A stretch of DNA of 64,000 bases from Betaproteobacteria bacterium (GCA_028292405.1 JAQGMJ010000011.1:36230-100229); one strand, 5' to 3'; counted from the first letter of the stretch, positions 18,982-28,262 are shown. Numbers and translations: made by a program. The notes: generated by a model from the letters alone, not told the origin.

Positions 18982-19039
18982 GGCCCGCACCACGAATGCG
19001 GGAAATTTTAACACCCTCCCTCGCGGGAGGCTTGCGTGC

Positions 19040-20197
19040 TTACTTGATCTTCAGCAGCTTGGCCGCGGTGCCGCCGGCGATCAGTTCCTGGTCCGCCTTC
19101 GACAGCTTGGGGATCGCCTTGATCGAGCCGACCGGATCGAAGTCACCCATGTCGTACGGATAGTCGGTACCCAGCACCACGTGGTCGGCGCCGTACCAGT
19201 CGACCAGGAAGCGCAGCATCTGCGGGTCGAAGGAAATGGTGTCGAAGTACATCTTCTTCAGGTAAGTCGAAGGCGCCTTCTTGATGTTGACGCGCGCATC
19301 CTTGCGTGCCTTGTGGGCATGGTCCATGCGCGCCGGGTAGTGGGCAACATAGCCGCCGGCGTGCGGCAGCACCACTTTCAGCTTGGAATAGCGCTCCATC
19401 ACGCCGTCGAAAATCATGTCCATCACCGCGATGGAAGTATCGAGCGGATTGCCGATGACGTTATTGAAATAGTGATCCTTCAACCGGTCGGCGTGGGTGA
19501 AGCCGGTGGGGTGGAGAAACAGCACCACGTCAAGCTCCTGCACCTTGCGGAAGAACTTGTCCAGGCCCAGACTCTTGTCGGTCAGGTTCAATCCGTTGAC
19601 GTTGGTGTTGATCTCCACGCCGCGAAAGCCCAGCTTTTTCACCGTGCGCTCGAGTTCGATGCAAGCCATGTCGACGTTTTGCAGCGGCACCGAGCCCATG
19701 GCGACGAAACGGTCCGGCCATTTGGCGACGATCTCGGCCAGGCGGTCGTTCAGCTTGCGCGCCAGGTCAGCGGCGAGCGTGGGTTCTGCCCAATAGTAGT
19801 ACTGGAACGGCGCGGGCGAGATGGCCTGGATGTCCACGCCCATCTTGTCCATGTCCTTCAGGCGCGTCTCGATCGAGGAAAGCATCTTGGCGCGATCGGC
19901 CATCTGCTTCTTGTTGACCTCGTTGGTCAGCGGGTTGGCGAAGATGGTGTGGTTGTCGTACTGCACAGGGTTCAGCGGCGCGACTTCGGCGGCGACATCC
20001 GTGTTCAGGTAGTGGCAATGCAGGTCGACGCGCGGCGCCTTGCCGCCCTTTTTCACGCCCTTGGCGGTGGCGGCCAGCTTGGTCTTGACCACGGCCTTTT
20101 TAGCGGCGGCCTTCTTGCCCGCGGCCGAGGCCGGGTGTTCGCTGTCGCCGTGGCGGTGGTTGGGATTGGTGCAGCCTTGCCCGCAGGTGTACATCAT
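19040..20197 (-). CDS. Amidohydrolase (ACMSD-like) with an unusual Cys/His and Lys/Ala-rich N-terminus
   Basis: A 385-residue protein. From about residue 57 it is an amidohydrolase-2/ACMSD-type metal barrel: VDLHCHYLN (first metal-binding HxH), ISPAPFQYYYW, FLHPTG, LPHAGGYV and the final VLGTDYPYDMGDFDP with its catalytic-type Asp. Relatives include decarboxylases and hydrolases of aromatic or carboxylate substrates. The first 56 residues are odd: CGQGC with NHRHGDSEH, then a Lys/Ala-rich linker resembling a bacterial histone-H1 tail. AAGAGGAA before the tandem ATGs at 20197/20194 supports this long start. It is 34 bases after livF and likely in its operon. Confidence 0.85.
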   Translation of the reverse strand: MMYTCGQGCTNPNHRHGDSEHPASAAGKKAAAKKAVVKTKLAATAKGVKKGGKAPRVDLHCHYLNTDVAAEVAPLNPVQYDNHTIFANPLTNEVNKKQMADRAKMLSSIETRLKDMDKMGVDIQAISPAPFQYYYWAEPTLAADLARKLNDRLAEIVAKWPDRFVAMGSVPLQNVDMACIELERTVKKLGFRGVEINTNVNGLNLTDKSLGLDKFFRKVQELDVVLFLHPTGFTHADRLKDHYFNNVIGNPLDTSIAVMDMIFDGVMERYSKLKVVLPHAGGYVAHYPARMDHAHKARKDARVNIKKAPSTYLKKMYFDTISFDPQMLRFLVDWYGADHVVLGTDYPYDMGDFDPVGSIKAIPKLSKADQELIAGGTAAKLLKIK

Positions 20198-20231
20198 GAC
20201 GGTGTTCCTCTTGTTATGTGGATGACAGAAA

Positions 20232-20960
20232 TCAGAAAATTCCCAGGTCCTGGGTAATCAGCGACTCGTCGGCGCGCACGCGATCGGCGTCGCCGGAAAA
20301 TACCACCTGGCCGATGTTGAGCACCACCACATGGTCCGCCAGCCCGAGGGCCAGCTTCATGTTCTGCTCGACCAGGATGATCGACTGCCCCTCGGCTTTC
20401 AGGCGCGCGATGGTGCGGCCGACCTCGGCGACGATCTGCGGCGCCAGGCCTTCGGAAGGCTCGTCCATCAGCAGCACGCGCGGGTTGCCCATCAGTGCGC
20501 GGCCGATCGCCAGCATCTGCTGCTCGCCGCCGGACATCAGGCCGGCCTGCTGCTTGTGGCGCTCCGCCAGGCGCGGAAACAGCTCGAACACGCGCTCCAG
20601 GTTCCAGGTTTTTTCCGTCGCCACGCGCGCCTTTTGCTGCGCCACGATCAAATTCTCGCGCACTGTCAGGCTGGGGAAGATGCGCCGCCCCTGCGGCACC
20701 AGCCCCACACCCTTGCGCGCAATCGCCTCCGGGCTCAACCGGGTGATCTTCTCGCCAAACAGCTGAATCTCGCCGTCGCGCGGCGGCAAAAAGCCGATGA
20801 CGGTGTTCATCGACGTCGTCTTGCCGGCGCCATTACGCCCCAGAAGGGCCAGCACCTGCCCCTCCTGCAGGGCGAAGCTCACGCCATGCAGCACATGGCT
20901 GTCGCCATACAGGGCGTTGACGCCGTCGAGCGACAGGGCCGTGTTGCCTTGCTTCGCCAT
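20232..20960 (-). CDS. livF: Branched-chain amino acid-type ABC transporter ATPase LivF (cassette 1)
   Basis: A 242-residue ABC ATPase with Walker A (GRNGAGKTTS), Q-loop VPQGRRIFPSLTV, signature LMSGGEQQMLAIGRAL, Walker B VLLMDEPSEGL and the H-loop region replaced by the LivF-typical LVEQN. It powers a HAAT-family permease made of LivH and LivM. The ATG at 20960 lies one base after the livG stop (TGAAATG), and a TTG at 20972 is less likely. The acidic C-terminal end (SLITQDLGIF) differs from the usual YLG ending. Confidence 0.93.
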   Translation of the reverse strand: MAKQGNTALSLDGVNALYGDSHVLHGVSFALQEGQVLALLGRNGAGKTTSMNTVIGFLPPRDGEIQLFGEKITRLSPEAIARKGVGLVPQGRRIFPSLTVRENLIVAQQKARVATEKTWNLERVFELFPRLAERHKQQAGLMSGGEQQMLAIGRALMGNPRVLLMDEPSEGLAPQIVAEVGRTIARLKAEGQSIILVEQNMKLALGLADHVVVLNIGQVVFSGDADRVRADESLITQDLGIF

Positions 20961-20961
20961 T

Positions 20962-21726
20962 TCACTCGCCAAGATAGACCTCCTTGGTACGGGGGTCGGA
21001 AACCACTTCGGCGCGCGGGCCTTCGACGATTACCTTGCCGTAATGCAGCACGGTAATCTGGTCGGCCAGTTCCAGCGCCACGTCCATGTCGTGTTCGATC
21101 ATTAAGACCGTGGTGTCGCGCGGGACCGCCGCCACCAGTTTGCTCACCGTCATCCGTTCCTCGCGCGACAGGCCGGCCAGCGGCTCGTCGAGCAGCAGCA
21201 GCCTGGGCTTTTGCGCCAGCGCCATGGCAATCTCGACACGGCGCTTCTCGCCATAGGAGATTTCGCTGATCGGCCGCTTCGCCAGATGCTCCAGGCCGAC
21301 GGTGGCCAGCACGCGCCGGGCTTCCTCATAAAGATGCGCGCTACCGGAGAGCGGCACGAAGCTGTTCCAGCGCGTCTTCAGCAGGCCGAGCAAGGACAGA
21401 ACCAGGTTGTGTTCGAGTGTGTCCTTGCCGAACAGCGTGATGATCTGGTAGGTGCGCGCCACCCCGCGCTGGGTGCGCTTGTGGGTCTTGAAGCGCGACA
21501 CCTCTTCGCCATACAGCTTGATCGAGCCGGAATCGCAGAAGAGGTCGCCGGCGATCTGGTTGAACAGCGTGGTCTTGCCGGCGCCGTTGGGCCCGATGAT
21601 CAGGCGGCGCTCGCCCGGCATCACCGTCAGAGAAACGTCGTTGGTCGCCGGCAGGCCGCCGAATGATTTTTTCAGGTTGCGCACTTCGAGAGCGGCGACC
21701 TGCCCCTGCTGCATCGTCGCGCTCAT
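20962..21726 (-). CDS. livG: LIV-type ABC transporter ATPase LivG (cassette 1)
   Basis: A 254-residue ABC ATPase starting at ATG 21726, which overlaps the livM stop (ATGA). Walker A GPNGAGKTTLF, LivG-type RTYQIITLFGKDTLEHN, signature ISYGEKRRVEIAMAL, Walker B LLLLDEPLAGLS and LMIEHDMDVAL are all present, and it ends YLGE. The ATPase pairs with LivF on the LivHM permease. An apparent longer reading frame from 22722 runs antisense through livM in another frame and is not real. Confidence 0.94.
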   Translation of the reverse strand: MSATMQQGQVAALEVRNLKKSFGGLPATNDVSLTVMPGERRLIIGPNGAGKTTLFNQIAGDLFCDSGSIKLYGEEVSRFKTHKRTQRGVARTYQIITLFGKDTLEHNLVLSLLGLLKTRWNSFVPLSGSAHLYEEARRVLATVGLEHLAKRPISEISYGEKRRVEIAMALAQKPRLLLLDEPLAGLSREERMTVSKLVAAVPRDTTVLMIEHDMDVALELADQITVLHYGKVIVEGPRAEVVSDPRTKEVYLGE

Positions 21727-22718
21727 GCCTTCTCCCTCCCGCCGGTGTTGCTGTCGCGCACTGCTTTGCGCGCCCGCAGCTTGTTCCACAAGCGGTGCAT
21801 GCCCGGTACCAGGCCCTCGGGCATGAAGATGACGATGAACACGAAGACGAAACCCAGCAGCATGTTCCAGCGCTCGACGTAGCCCGACACATAGTTCTTC
21901 AGCAACACCACGATGGCCGCGCCCACCACCGGCCCGGCCAGCGTACCCGAGCCGCCGGCAATCACTCCCAGCAGCCCCTCGGCGGAACTGGTCAGCGCCA
22001 TCGACGTCGGGTGAATGTATTTGTTGTAGTAGACGAACATCACGCCCGCCACCGCGCCCCAGAAACCTGAGTAGACGAAGGTGAGCCAGCGGATCATCCA
22101 GACGTTGTGCCCCAGCGCGCTCATGCGCCGCGGCTGGTCGCGCGTGCCTTTGAGCGCCGCGCCGAAAGGCGAATGGACGAAGCGGCTGATCATCGCCAGC
22201 GCCACCACGGTGACAATCAAGGCGAAAAAGTAGAACGCGGTGGTGTTTTCCAGGTCGATGCCGAAGGGCGCCGGGCGCGTCAAGCCGCGCAGGCCGTTGT
22301 CGCCGTCTGTCACGCCCACCCAGCGGTAGGCCAGGCCCCACAGCACCTGCGACAGCGCCAGGGTCAGCATCATGAAACCCAGGCCGGTGGCGCGCAGCGC
22401 AATCCAGCCGAAGGCGCAGGCCATCAGGGTGGTGCCGATGATGGCGATCGGCGCGATCACCAGGTGGCTCCAGCCCATTTTCAGAAACAGCCAGGCCGAC
22501 ATGTACGCGGCCACGCCGAGGTAGGAGGCATGGCCCAGCGAAGTCAGCCCGCCGTAGCCCACCAGCATGTTGAGGCTGGCGGCGAAAATCACCGCGATGA
22601 AAATCTGGCTCAGCAGGTTGATGTAAAAATCGCCCATCAGGAAGGGCACGGCAACCAGCGCCGCCGCCAGCACGGCCCACCAGGCCAGCTTGGTCTTGTC
22701 CAGTACGCCAGCCGTCAT
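21723..22718 (-). CDS. livM: LIV-type ABC transporter permease LivM (cassette 1)
   Basis: A 331-residue inner-membrane permease with about nine hydrophobic segments. The LivM signature SLNMLVGYGGLTSLGHASYLG is visible (given in part), as is LRATGLGFMMLTLALSQVLWGL and the GVIAGGSGTLAGPVVGA domain near the C-terminus. It overlaps livH by 4 bases at its start and livG by 4 at its end. Confidence 0.93.
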   Translation of the reverse strand: MTAGVLDKTKLAWWAVLAAALVAVPFLMGDFYINLLSQIFIAVIFAASLNMLVGYGGLTSLGHASYLGVAAYMSAWLFLKMGWSHLVIAPIAIIGTTLMACAFGWIALRATGLGFMMLTLALSQVLWGLAYRWVGVTDGDNGLRGLTRPAPFGIDLENTTAFYFFALIVTVVALAMISRFVHSPFGAALKGTRDQPRRMSALGHNVWMIRWLTFVYSGFWGAVAGVMFVYYNKYIHPTSMALTSSAEGLLGVIAGGSGTLAGPVVGAAIVVLLKNYVSGYVERWNMLLGFVFVFIVIFMPEGLVPGMHRLWNKLRARKAVRDSNTGGREKA

Positions 22719-23578
22719 GCACTCACCTTGCCGAACAGGCCGCGCGGGCGGAAAGCGATGACGATGATCATCGGCAGGAACAGGATGACGTAGGCCAGGT
22801 CAGGAAGCAGCGCGATGCCAAAGGTATAGACGAAGCCGATGATGAAACTGCCGACGAAGGCGCCGACCAGGCTGCCGACACCGCCGAGAATCACCACGAT
22901 CAGCGCCAGCGGCAGCATATCCGCGTCCAGCCCCGGATAGGCCGAGAGTATCGGCCCGCCGATGATGCCGCCCATGCCGGCCAGCGCCGCGCCCAGGCAG
23001 AACACGGTGGTGAACAGGCGCGAGACCGGGATGCCGACGCCGCGCGCCATCTGCATGTCGTCGACGCCGGCGCGGATCATCGCGCCCAGGCGGGTGCGCT
23101 CGATCAGGAAGTAGAGACCGATGGCCGTGCCGATGGCGATCAGTACCACCGCCAGGCGATAGGCCGGGAACATGAAATTCATCACCCGCAGCGGAGTGCG
23201 CAGGCTCTCCGGCGTCGGGATCGGGATCGGGTCGCCGCCCCAGACGATCAGACAGAGATCGGCGATGATCAGCGATACGCCGAGCGTCACCAGCACCTGG
23301 CCCTGCGAATTGCCGGCCAGCGGCCGTAGTACGAAACGCTCGAAAATGCCGCCGATGACGGCGATGACAGCGCCGCCCAATAACGTGGCCAGCCAGAGGT
23401 TCGGCACCCAGTTCTTCATGATGGTGATGCCGATGTAGGCCCCCAGCATGAAGAATGCGCCGTGCGTCAGGTTGGCGATGCGCATCAGGCCGAAGATCAG
23501 CGAGAAGCCGGAGGAAAGCAGGAACAGCAGGCCGCCGAGGGACAGGCTGTTGAGGGTTTGAATGACCCAGAATTGCAT
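22715..23578 (-). CDS. livH: LIV-type ABC transporter permease LivH (cassette 1)
   Basis: A 287-residue permease. The start MQFWVIQTLNSLSLGGLLFL and LMRIANLTHGAFFMLGAY are the LivH signature, and GGVGSLVGAFVGSF marks the C-terminal half. ATG 23578 was chosen because this is where the family begins; the open frame further upstream encodes an Arg/Pro-rich stretch unlike LivH. No substrate-binding protein gene lies in this cluster, so a binding protein elsewhere must serve it. Confidence 0.92.
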   Translation of the reverse strand: MQFWVIQTLNSLSLGGLLFLLSSGFSLIFGLMRIANLTHGAFFMLGAYIGITIMKNWVPNLWLATLLGGAVIAVIGGIFERFVLRPLAGNSQGQVLVTLGVSLIIADLCLIVWGGDPIPIPTPESLRTPLRVMNFMFPAYRLAVVLIAIGTAIGLYFLIERTRLGAMIRAGVDDMQMARGVGIPVSRLFTTVFCLGAALAGMGGIIGGPILSAYPGLDADMLPLALIVVILGGVGSLVGAFVGSFIIGFVYTFGIALLPDLAYVILFLPMIIVIAFRPRGLFGKVSA

Positions 23579-23687
23579 GGTGTGTGCGCCTACGCTACAG
23601 GGTACGGCAAATAACCAGTGATACGCGCATGCCCGCGCCGGCAAAATGCCCGGTAATCCAATCCATCTTTGTCTCCGATCTGGTTTT

Positions 23688-23728
23688 ACTGGTCTGGCGG
23701 GCCGGCGGATTGCGCCGGCCACACCAGT
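23688..23728. other. Intergenic hairpin between hydrolase and livH genes
   Basis: GGCCGGCG (23700-23707), loop of five and CGCCGGCC (23713-23720) form a perfect 8-bp stem, with outer ACTGGT/ACCAGT arms at 23688-23693 and 23723-23728. No T-run follows, so it may stabilise or partly attenuate the transcript between the hydrolase gene and livHMGF. Confidence 0.4.
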
Positions 23729-23749
23729 GTGTTTCATCCCGCAGCCGCA

Positions 23750-25498
23750 CTACTTTCCCTTCTTCGGGGGAATTACCGGCAGCAGCAGGTGCGACGGGTA
23801 TTTCGGCCCGCAATGCAGGGTAACATTGCCGTCGAAAACCTTCGCCGGGCGGTCGGCCGGGTCGTCGTGCAGGAACGGACCGCAGCCGCTCAAGGGGTAC
23901 TTCATGTTCGACAGATGCCCCGGCTCGCCGGCGTAGACGTAGTCCTTGCCGCGCACGGTGACGCCGATGCGGTGGCCCGCCGGAACCACGATGCAGGTGG
24001 GGATGATCTCGATATCCAGCTCCACCACCTTGTTCGGCACCAGCGGCTGCTTCTCGTCGTGGGTGAGGTATGGGCGGTAGGGCTTGGAGAGCTTCTTGTC
24101 GAGCTTGCGGTGCGAGGCGCGCTGCCAGCCCTGCGCGACCGGCGTGTGCGGGTCAAGCGTGCCCTGGAAGGTGACTTCCTTCATGTCGGGCGTGAACACG
24201 CGCACGACGATGAACAGGTCGGCGTCCTTGGTTGAGGAAGAGACGAACAGCTTCATCGCCAGCGGGCCGGTGATCTCGACTTCCTTTTCCTGCGCCGGCA
24301 GGAGGAAGGTCACGCCGTCGGAAAAGCCGCGATAGCTGACCTTGCCGGCCTTGGCCGGCACCTTGCTGCCCAGCGTGAGATTGGCCGGATCGAGGAACAG
24401 TTTGGTCCACTTGGTGCGCTTGATCGGCCACTCGTTCTCGTAGCGCGGCACGAACTTGTCGACGTGGCGCACCTGCAGGATCACCGGCGGGGTCTTGTCC
24501 CAGCCGTTTTTCTTGCCCTTGAGGAAGTGGTCGAAGAACTTGAGCTGCATCTTGCGACCGTAGTCGGTATAGAAATGCGTCCAGTGCTCCAGGCCGTGGC
24601 ACTCCAGCCACTTCTGCTTCGATGCGGACTGGGTGAAACCTTCGTAGTTGCCGCGCGGGTGCAGGCCTTGCCCGCCCCAGTTGGCCGCCGAGAGGATCGG
24701 CACGTCGACCTTGGACCAGTCCGGCAGGCGCGGCTTCCAGTAGTCGTCGAACATCTCATGCTTGAGCACCATCGCCGGGTGGTCTTCGCGATTCTTCGCC
24801 AGTGCCTCCTGGGTCAGCGTCTCCGGGCCGCACACCAGTTCGCCGGTGACCGCGCTCTTCGGGCCACGGGTGCCCAGGCCGTGCTGCACCGTGGTGACCT
24901 GCATCGGGAACCAGTTGCGCACGAAACACGACATGACGCCGCCGTGGTGGCTGACTTCGCGATAGAAATCGGCAGCGCCTTCCCACGGGCAGATCGCGGC
25001 GAGATGGGGCGGGCGCAGCGCAGCCACGGCCCACTGGTTCATCGCCAGGTAGGAAATGCCGTTCAAGCCAACCTTGCCATTGCTCCACGGCTGCACCCCG
25101 GCCCACTCGATGCACTGGTACAAATCCTTGGTCTCGCGCGGGCTCCAGATTTCCATGTAGCCGGGCGAGCGCCCTGCCCCGCGCGAATCGACGCGGATGC
25201 AGATGTAATCTTCAGGAACCCACTTCTCGGGGTCAACCACTTCCCAGTTCTGGTATTTGTTGGTCGAGCCCTCGGCGACCTCGGGATGGTCGCGCACCAT
25301 GTTGTCCCAGGCGGTCTTGTAGCCTTGCTGGAATGCCAGACCCTTGCCGTAGGGACCATAGGCCAGCATCACGGGAAATTTGCCGGCGCGCGTCGGCCGA
25401 AACACGTCCGCGCGCAGCACAACACCATCTTCCATTTCGATCGGCACGTCCCAATCAATCTGCATGCCGTCCCGAACTTCGCTCTTTTGAATATCCAT
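23750..25498 (-). CDS. CocE/NonD family hydrolase
   Basis: A 582-residue serine hydrolase of the CocE/NonD (X-Pro dipeptidyl-peptidase S15) family. The alpha/beta hydrolase part includes VLRADVFRP, the oxyanion-type AYGPYGKG, RVDSRGAGRSPGYMEIWS and the nucleophile elbow NGISYLAMNQ; HGLEHWTHF probably supplies the His. The C-terminal jelly-roll domain covers the last ~200 residues (ITGPLAMKLFVSSS onward). Members cleave acyl esters or amides. ATG 25498 has a strong GGAGGAG 6 bases upstream. It leads the minus-strand liv cluster, and no signal peptide is seen. Confidence 0.9.
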   Translation of the reverse strand: MDIQKSEVRDGMQIDWDVPIEMEDGVVLRADVFRPTRAGKFPVMLAYGPYGKGLAFQQGYKTAWDNMVRDHPEVAEGSTNKYQNWEVVDPEKWVPEDYICIRVDSRGAGRSPGYMEIWSPRETKDLYQCIEWAGVQPWSNGKVGLNGISYLAMNQWAVAALRPPHLAAICPWEGAADFYREVSHHGGVMSCFVRNWFPMQVTTVQHGLGTRGPKSAVTGELVCGPETLTQEALAKNREDHPAMVLKHEMFDDYWKPRLPDWSKVDVPILSAANWGGQGLHPRGNYEGFTQSASKQKWLECHGLEHWTHFYTDYGRKMQLKFFDHFLKGKKNGWDKTPPVILQVRHVDKFVPRYENEWPIKRTKWTKLFLDPANLTLGSKVPAKAGKVSYRGFSDGVTFLLPAQEKEVEITGPLAMKLFVSSSTKDADLFIVVRVFTPDMKEVTFQGTLDPHTPVAQGWQRASHRKLDKKLSKPYRPYLTHDEKQPLVPNKVVELDIEIIPTCIVVPAGHRIGVTVRGKDYVYAGEPGHLSNMKYPLSGCGPFLHDDPADRPAKVFDGNVTLHCGPKYPSHLLLPVIPPKKGK

Positions 25499-25566
25499 GT
25501 CTCCTCCGGGGGTGAAGCTGGAGCATTGGAGCCGAAATCGCGCGGCACTGTCAATGTTCATATTAA

Positions 25567-25582
25567 CTTATCAGTCGATAAG
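25567..25582. promoter_or_regulatory. 16-bp dyad between divergent hydrolase and dehydrogenase genes
   Basis: CTTATC-AGTC-GATAAG is a perfect dyad within an AT-rich patch of the 185-bp divergent intergenic region. It is a plausible operator for either direction. No regulator gene is adjacent. Confidence 0.35.
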
Positions 25583-25683
25583 CAACTTCGATATGCCAGG
25601 CGTCTTTTTTGCCGGTCATACGCGTGCTAGCATGCCGCGCATCCTGCAGGTAATCGCAGCTACAAAAAGCAAAGGAGACACGC

Positions 25684-26571
25684 ATGAAAATCGGCTTGCC
25701 CGGTACCGGTCGCATGGGCGCGGCAATCGTTCGCCGCCTGATCGACAGCGGACATCAACTGACGGTGTGGAACCGCACCGCCGACAAACTGAAACCTTTG
25801 CTCGACGCCGGCGCCACCGCGGCGGCCAGCCCGAAGGAACTCGCTGAAAAAAGCGAGGTCATCATCACCATCCTCTCCAACGCCGAGGCGATCGACAGCC
25901 TGTACGAGGGGCCGAACGGCTTTCTTGCCGGCAACATCAAGGGCAAGCTGTTCGTCGAGATGAGCACGGTGCGCCCGGAGGTTGAAATCGCGCTGGACAA
26001 GAAGGTGCGCGCCGCCGGCGCCGCGCTGATCGAGTGCCCGGTCGGCGGCACCGTCGGTCCGGCGCGCGAGGGAAAGCTGCTGGGCTTCGTCGGCGGCGAG
26101 GATGCCGACGTGGCGCGCGCCCGCCCGGTGCTTGAACAGATGTGCCGCCGCGTCGAACACGTCGGCAAGATCGGCGCCGGCGCCAGCATGAAGCTGGCGA
26201 TCAACCTGCCGCTGCTGGTCTACTGGCAGTCCCTCTCCGAGGCCCTGTCGCTGATCCAGCCCCTGGGCCTGGATCCGGCGCGGGTGATGGACATCCTGGC
26301 GGACACTTCCGGCGGCCCCAACATGCTGAAAAACCGCGCCCCGGCGATTGCCAAGGTGCTCAAGGGCGAAGACATCGGGCCACCGACCATGGATGTCAAC
26401 CTGATGTGCAAGGACATGCGCGCGATGATCGCCGAGGCGAAGTCCCTGGGCCGCGATCTGCCTGTCACCGAACGTGCATTGAACATGTTCGACAAGGCGG
26501 CCGCCAACGGTATGGGCGAAGTCGATGCGATCAAGATGCCGGCCTACTGGCTGGCACAGCCCAAGCAATAA
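25684..26571 (+). CDS. NAD(P)-dependent beta-hydroxyacid dehydrogenase (3-hydroxyisobutyrate dehydrogenase family)
   Basis: A 295-residue protein with the N-terminal Rossmann motif IGLPGTGRMGAAIVRRL and WNRTADK, the substrate-binding region ECPVGGTVGPAREGKL, and GKIGAGASMKLAINL with the catalytic Lys of the family. It should reversibly oxidise a 3-hydroxy acid (3-hydroxyisobutyrate, tartronate semialdehyde or similar). AAAGGAGACACGC precedes ATG 25684. It is divergent from the hydrolase/liv cluster and may share its substrate pathway. A strong hairpin terminator follows. Confidence 0.9.
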   Translation: MKIGLPGTGRMGAAIVRRLIDSGHQLTVWNRTADKLKPLLDAGATAAASPKELAEKSEVIITILSNAEAIDSLYEGPNGFLAGNIKGKLFVEMSTVRPEVEIALDKKVRAAGAALIECPVGGTVGPAREGKLLGFVGGEDADVARARPVLEQMCRRVEHVGKIGAGASMKLAINLPLLVYWQSLSEALSLIQPLGLDPARVMDILADTSGGPNMLKNRAPAIAKVLKGEDIGPPTMDVNLMCKDMRAMIAEAKSLGRDLPVTERALNMFDKAAANGMGEVDAIKMPAYWLAQPKQ

Positions 26572-26589
26572 CAGCCGGAGCGTGGAAAA

Positions 26590-26619
26590 CAAAAAAGCCA
26601 GCGTAAGCTGGCTTTTTTA
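26590..26619. terminator. Bidirectional terminator
   Basis: AGCCAGC (26596-26602), loop GTAA and GCTGGCT (26607-26613) are flanked by AAAAAA on the left and TTTTTT on the right. It serves the dehydrogenase gene on the plus strand and the tRNA-Ala/tRNA-Glu transcript on the minus strand. Confidence 0.85.
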
Positions 26620-26621
26620 AC

Positions 26622-26697
26622 TGGCGTCCCCTGCGGGATTCGAACCCGCGTACTTACCGTGAAAGGGTAATGTCCTAGGCCTCTAGACGAAGGGGAC
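26622..26697 (-). tRNA. tRNA-Glu (anticodon TTC)
   Basis: The minus strand folds as a full cloverleaf: acceptor GTCCCCT with AGGGGAC, anticodon arm TTACC-CTTTCAC-GGTAA (anticodon TTC), T-arm GCGGGTTCGAATCCCGC, and an encoded CCA end. It is 76 bases, 39 bases downstream of tRNA-Ala in the same transcript and close to gltX, whose product charges it. Confidence 0.97.
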
Positions 26698-26736
26698 TTG
26701 CTACCTTTGAACTTCTTACTGCCAGGAGTGTTCGGG

Positions 26737-26812
<76 letters not shown>

Positions 26813-26825
26813 AACCGAAGCTAAA

Positions 26826-26854
26826 ATTATAGCGTGATTTTGTCTCTTTTGCAA
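26826..26854 (-). promoter_or_regulatory. Sigma70 promoter of the tRNA-Ala/tRNA-Glu unit
   Basis: On the minus strand TTGCAA (26854-26849), a 17-base spacer and a consensus TATAAT (26831-26826) lie just ahead of tRNA-Ala. It falls in the gap after gltX, so the tRNAs can be transcribed independently of that gene. Confidence 0.7.
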
Positions 26855-26870
26855 ATCCTGGCGACGCAAT

Positions 26871-28262
26871 TCAAAGGGAAGTCCCCAATGCACTTAAGAC
26901 CCGTTCACGGCCGAACAGTTCCAGCACTGCATCCAGCGACGGGGTCTGGGTCTGCCCGGCAACCAGCGCGCGCACCGGCATGGCGAGTTGGGGCATTTTC
27001 AGGCCGTGCTGGGTCAGGGTTTCCTTCACCGCAGCGGCAATCGCCGGCTTCTCCCAGGCCACCGCGCCGAGCTTTTCGCGCAGAGTGGCGAGCGCGGGCT
27101 TGACGGCGTCGGTGACGTGCTGCGCCAGCAGGGCCGGATCGGCCTTGCCGTTGGCGTAGAACAGCAGCGCGGCGTTGGCGATGTCGTGCAGCGTATGCGC
27201 GCGGTCTTTCACCAGCGCCACTACCCGCGCCAGGTCGGGCGCGCCTTCGAGCTTGCCGCCCAGCGCTTCGATCAGCGGTGCCACCAGGCCCGCCAGACGG
27301 TCGTTATCAGCTTCCTTGATGTACTCGTGGTTCAGCCAGGCCAGCTTGGCTTGGTCGAACTGCGCCGCCGAGCGGCTGACCTGGGCGAGATCGAACCACT
27401 CGAGGAATTTCTCCCGCGGGAATTTTTCCGCGTCGCCGTGGCTCCAGCCCAGACGCGCCAAATAGTTGAACAGCGCTTCCGGCAGGTAGCCGTCCGCCGG
27501 GTACTGCATCACGCTGACCGCGCCATGACGTTTGGAGAGCTTTTCGCCGTCCGGCCCGAGAATGGTCGGCAGGTGGGCAAATTGCGGCACCGGCGCCTTC
27601 AGGGCGCGATAGATGTTGATCTGCCGCGGCGTGTTGTTGACGTGGTCGTCGCCACGCACCACATGGGTGATGGCCATGTCGAGGTCGTCGACCACCACGG
27701 CGAAGTTGTAGGTCGGCACGAAATCCGCGCGCGCGATCACCAGGTCGTCGAGCTCGGTGTTGCTGATGCTGATCTCGCCCTTGACCAGGTCGGTCCAGCT
27801 GACATCGCCATTGTCCGGGTTGCGGAAGCGGATCACCGGCTTGACGCCCTCGGGGATGGCCTTGCCTTGCGCATTTTCCGGGCGCCAGCGGCCGTCGTAG
27901 CGCGGCTTCAGTCCCCTGGCGCGTTGTTCCTCGCGCAGGGCTTCGAGTTCTTCACGGCTGGCGTAACACTTGTAGGCACGGCCGTCGGCGAGCATTTCGT
28001 CGAGCACGGCGCGGTAGCGGTCGAGGCGCGCCGTCTGGCGGATCGGGCCTTCGTCGTAATCCAGGCCCAGCCAGGCCATGCTGTCGAGGATCACCTTGAT
28101 CGCGGCTTCGGTCGAGCGCTCGAGATCGGTGTCCTCGATGCGCAGGATGAACTGGCCGCCATGGTGGCGCGCATAGGCCCAGGAAAACAAGCCGGCGCGG
28201 GCATTGCCCAAGTGCATCATGCCGGTGGGGCTCGGGGCAAAACGGGTGCGGACTTGCGTCAT
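26871..28262 (-). CDS. gltX: Glutamyl-tRNA synthetase
   Basis: A 463-residue class I synthetase that attaches glutamate to tRNA-Glu. The HIGH-type motif is in [16 protein letters not shown] (HLGN) and the KMSKS-type motif is [20 protein letters not shown] and [15 protein letters not shown] are further family marks. The length is typical of the proteobacterial enzyme. tRNA-Glu lies downstream on the same strand. Confidence 0.97.
   Translation of the reverse strand: MTQVRTRFAPSPTGMMHLGNARAGLFSWAYARHHGGQFILRIEDTDLERSTEAAIKVILDSMAWLGLDYDEGPIRQTARLDRYRAVLDEMLADGRAYKCYASREELEALREEQRARGLKPRYDGRWRPENAQGKAIPEGVKPVIRFRNPDNGDVSWTDLVKGEISISNTELDDLVIARADFVPTYNFAVVVDDLDMAITHVVRGDDHVNNTPRQINIYRALKAPVPQFAHLPTILGPDGEKLSKRHGAVSVMQYPADGYLPEALFNYLARLGWSHGDAEKFPREKFLEWFDLAQVSRSAAQFDQAKLAWLNHEYIKEADNDRLAGLVAPLIEALGGKLEGAPDLARVVALVKDRAHTLHDIANAALLFYANGKADPALLAQHVTDAVKPALATLREKLGAVAWEKPAIAAAVKETLTQHGLKMPQLAMPVRALVAGQTQTPSLDAVLELFGRERVLSALGTSL

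Noticed and set aside
16880..18982. A 700-codon open frame on the plus strand
   Set aside because: It lies antisense to yaaA and the flavoprotein gene, both of which have clear family motifs; high GC content opens the opposite frame.
20962..22722. A 586-residue frame that looks like a permease-ATPase fusion
   Set aside because: Only the last 254 codons are LivG; the rest is an off-frame reading of livM, and an ATGA overlap fixes the livG start.
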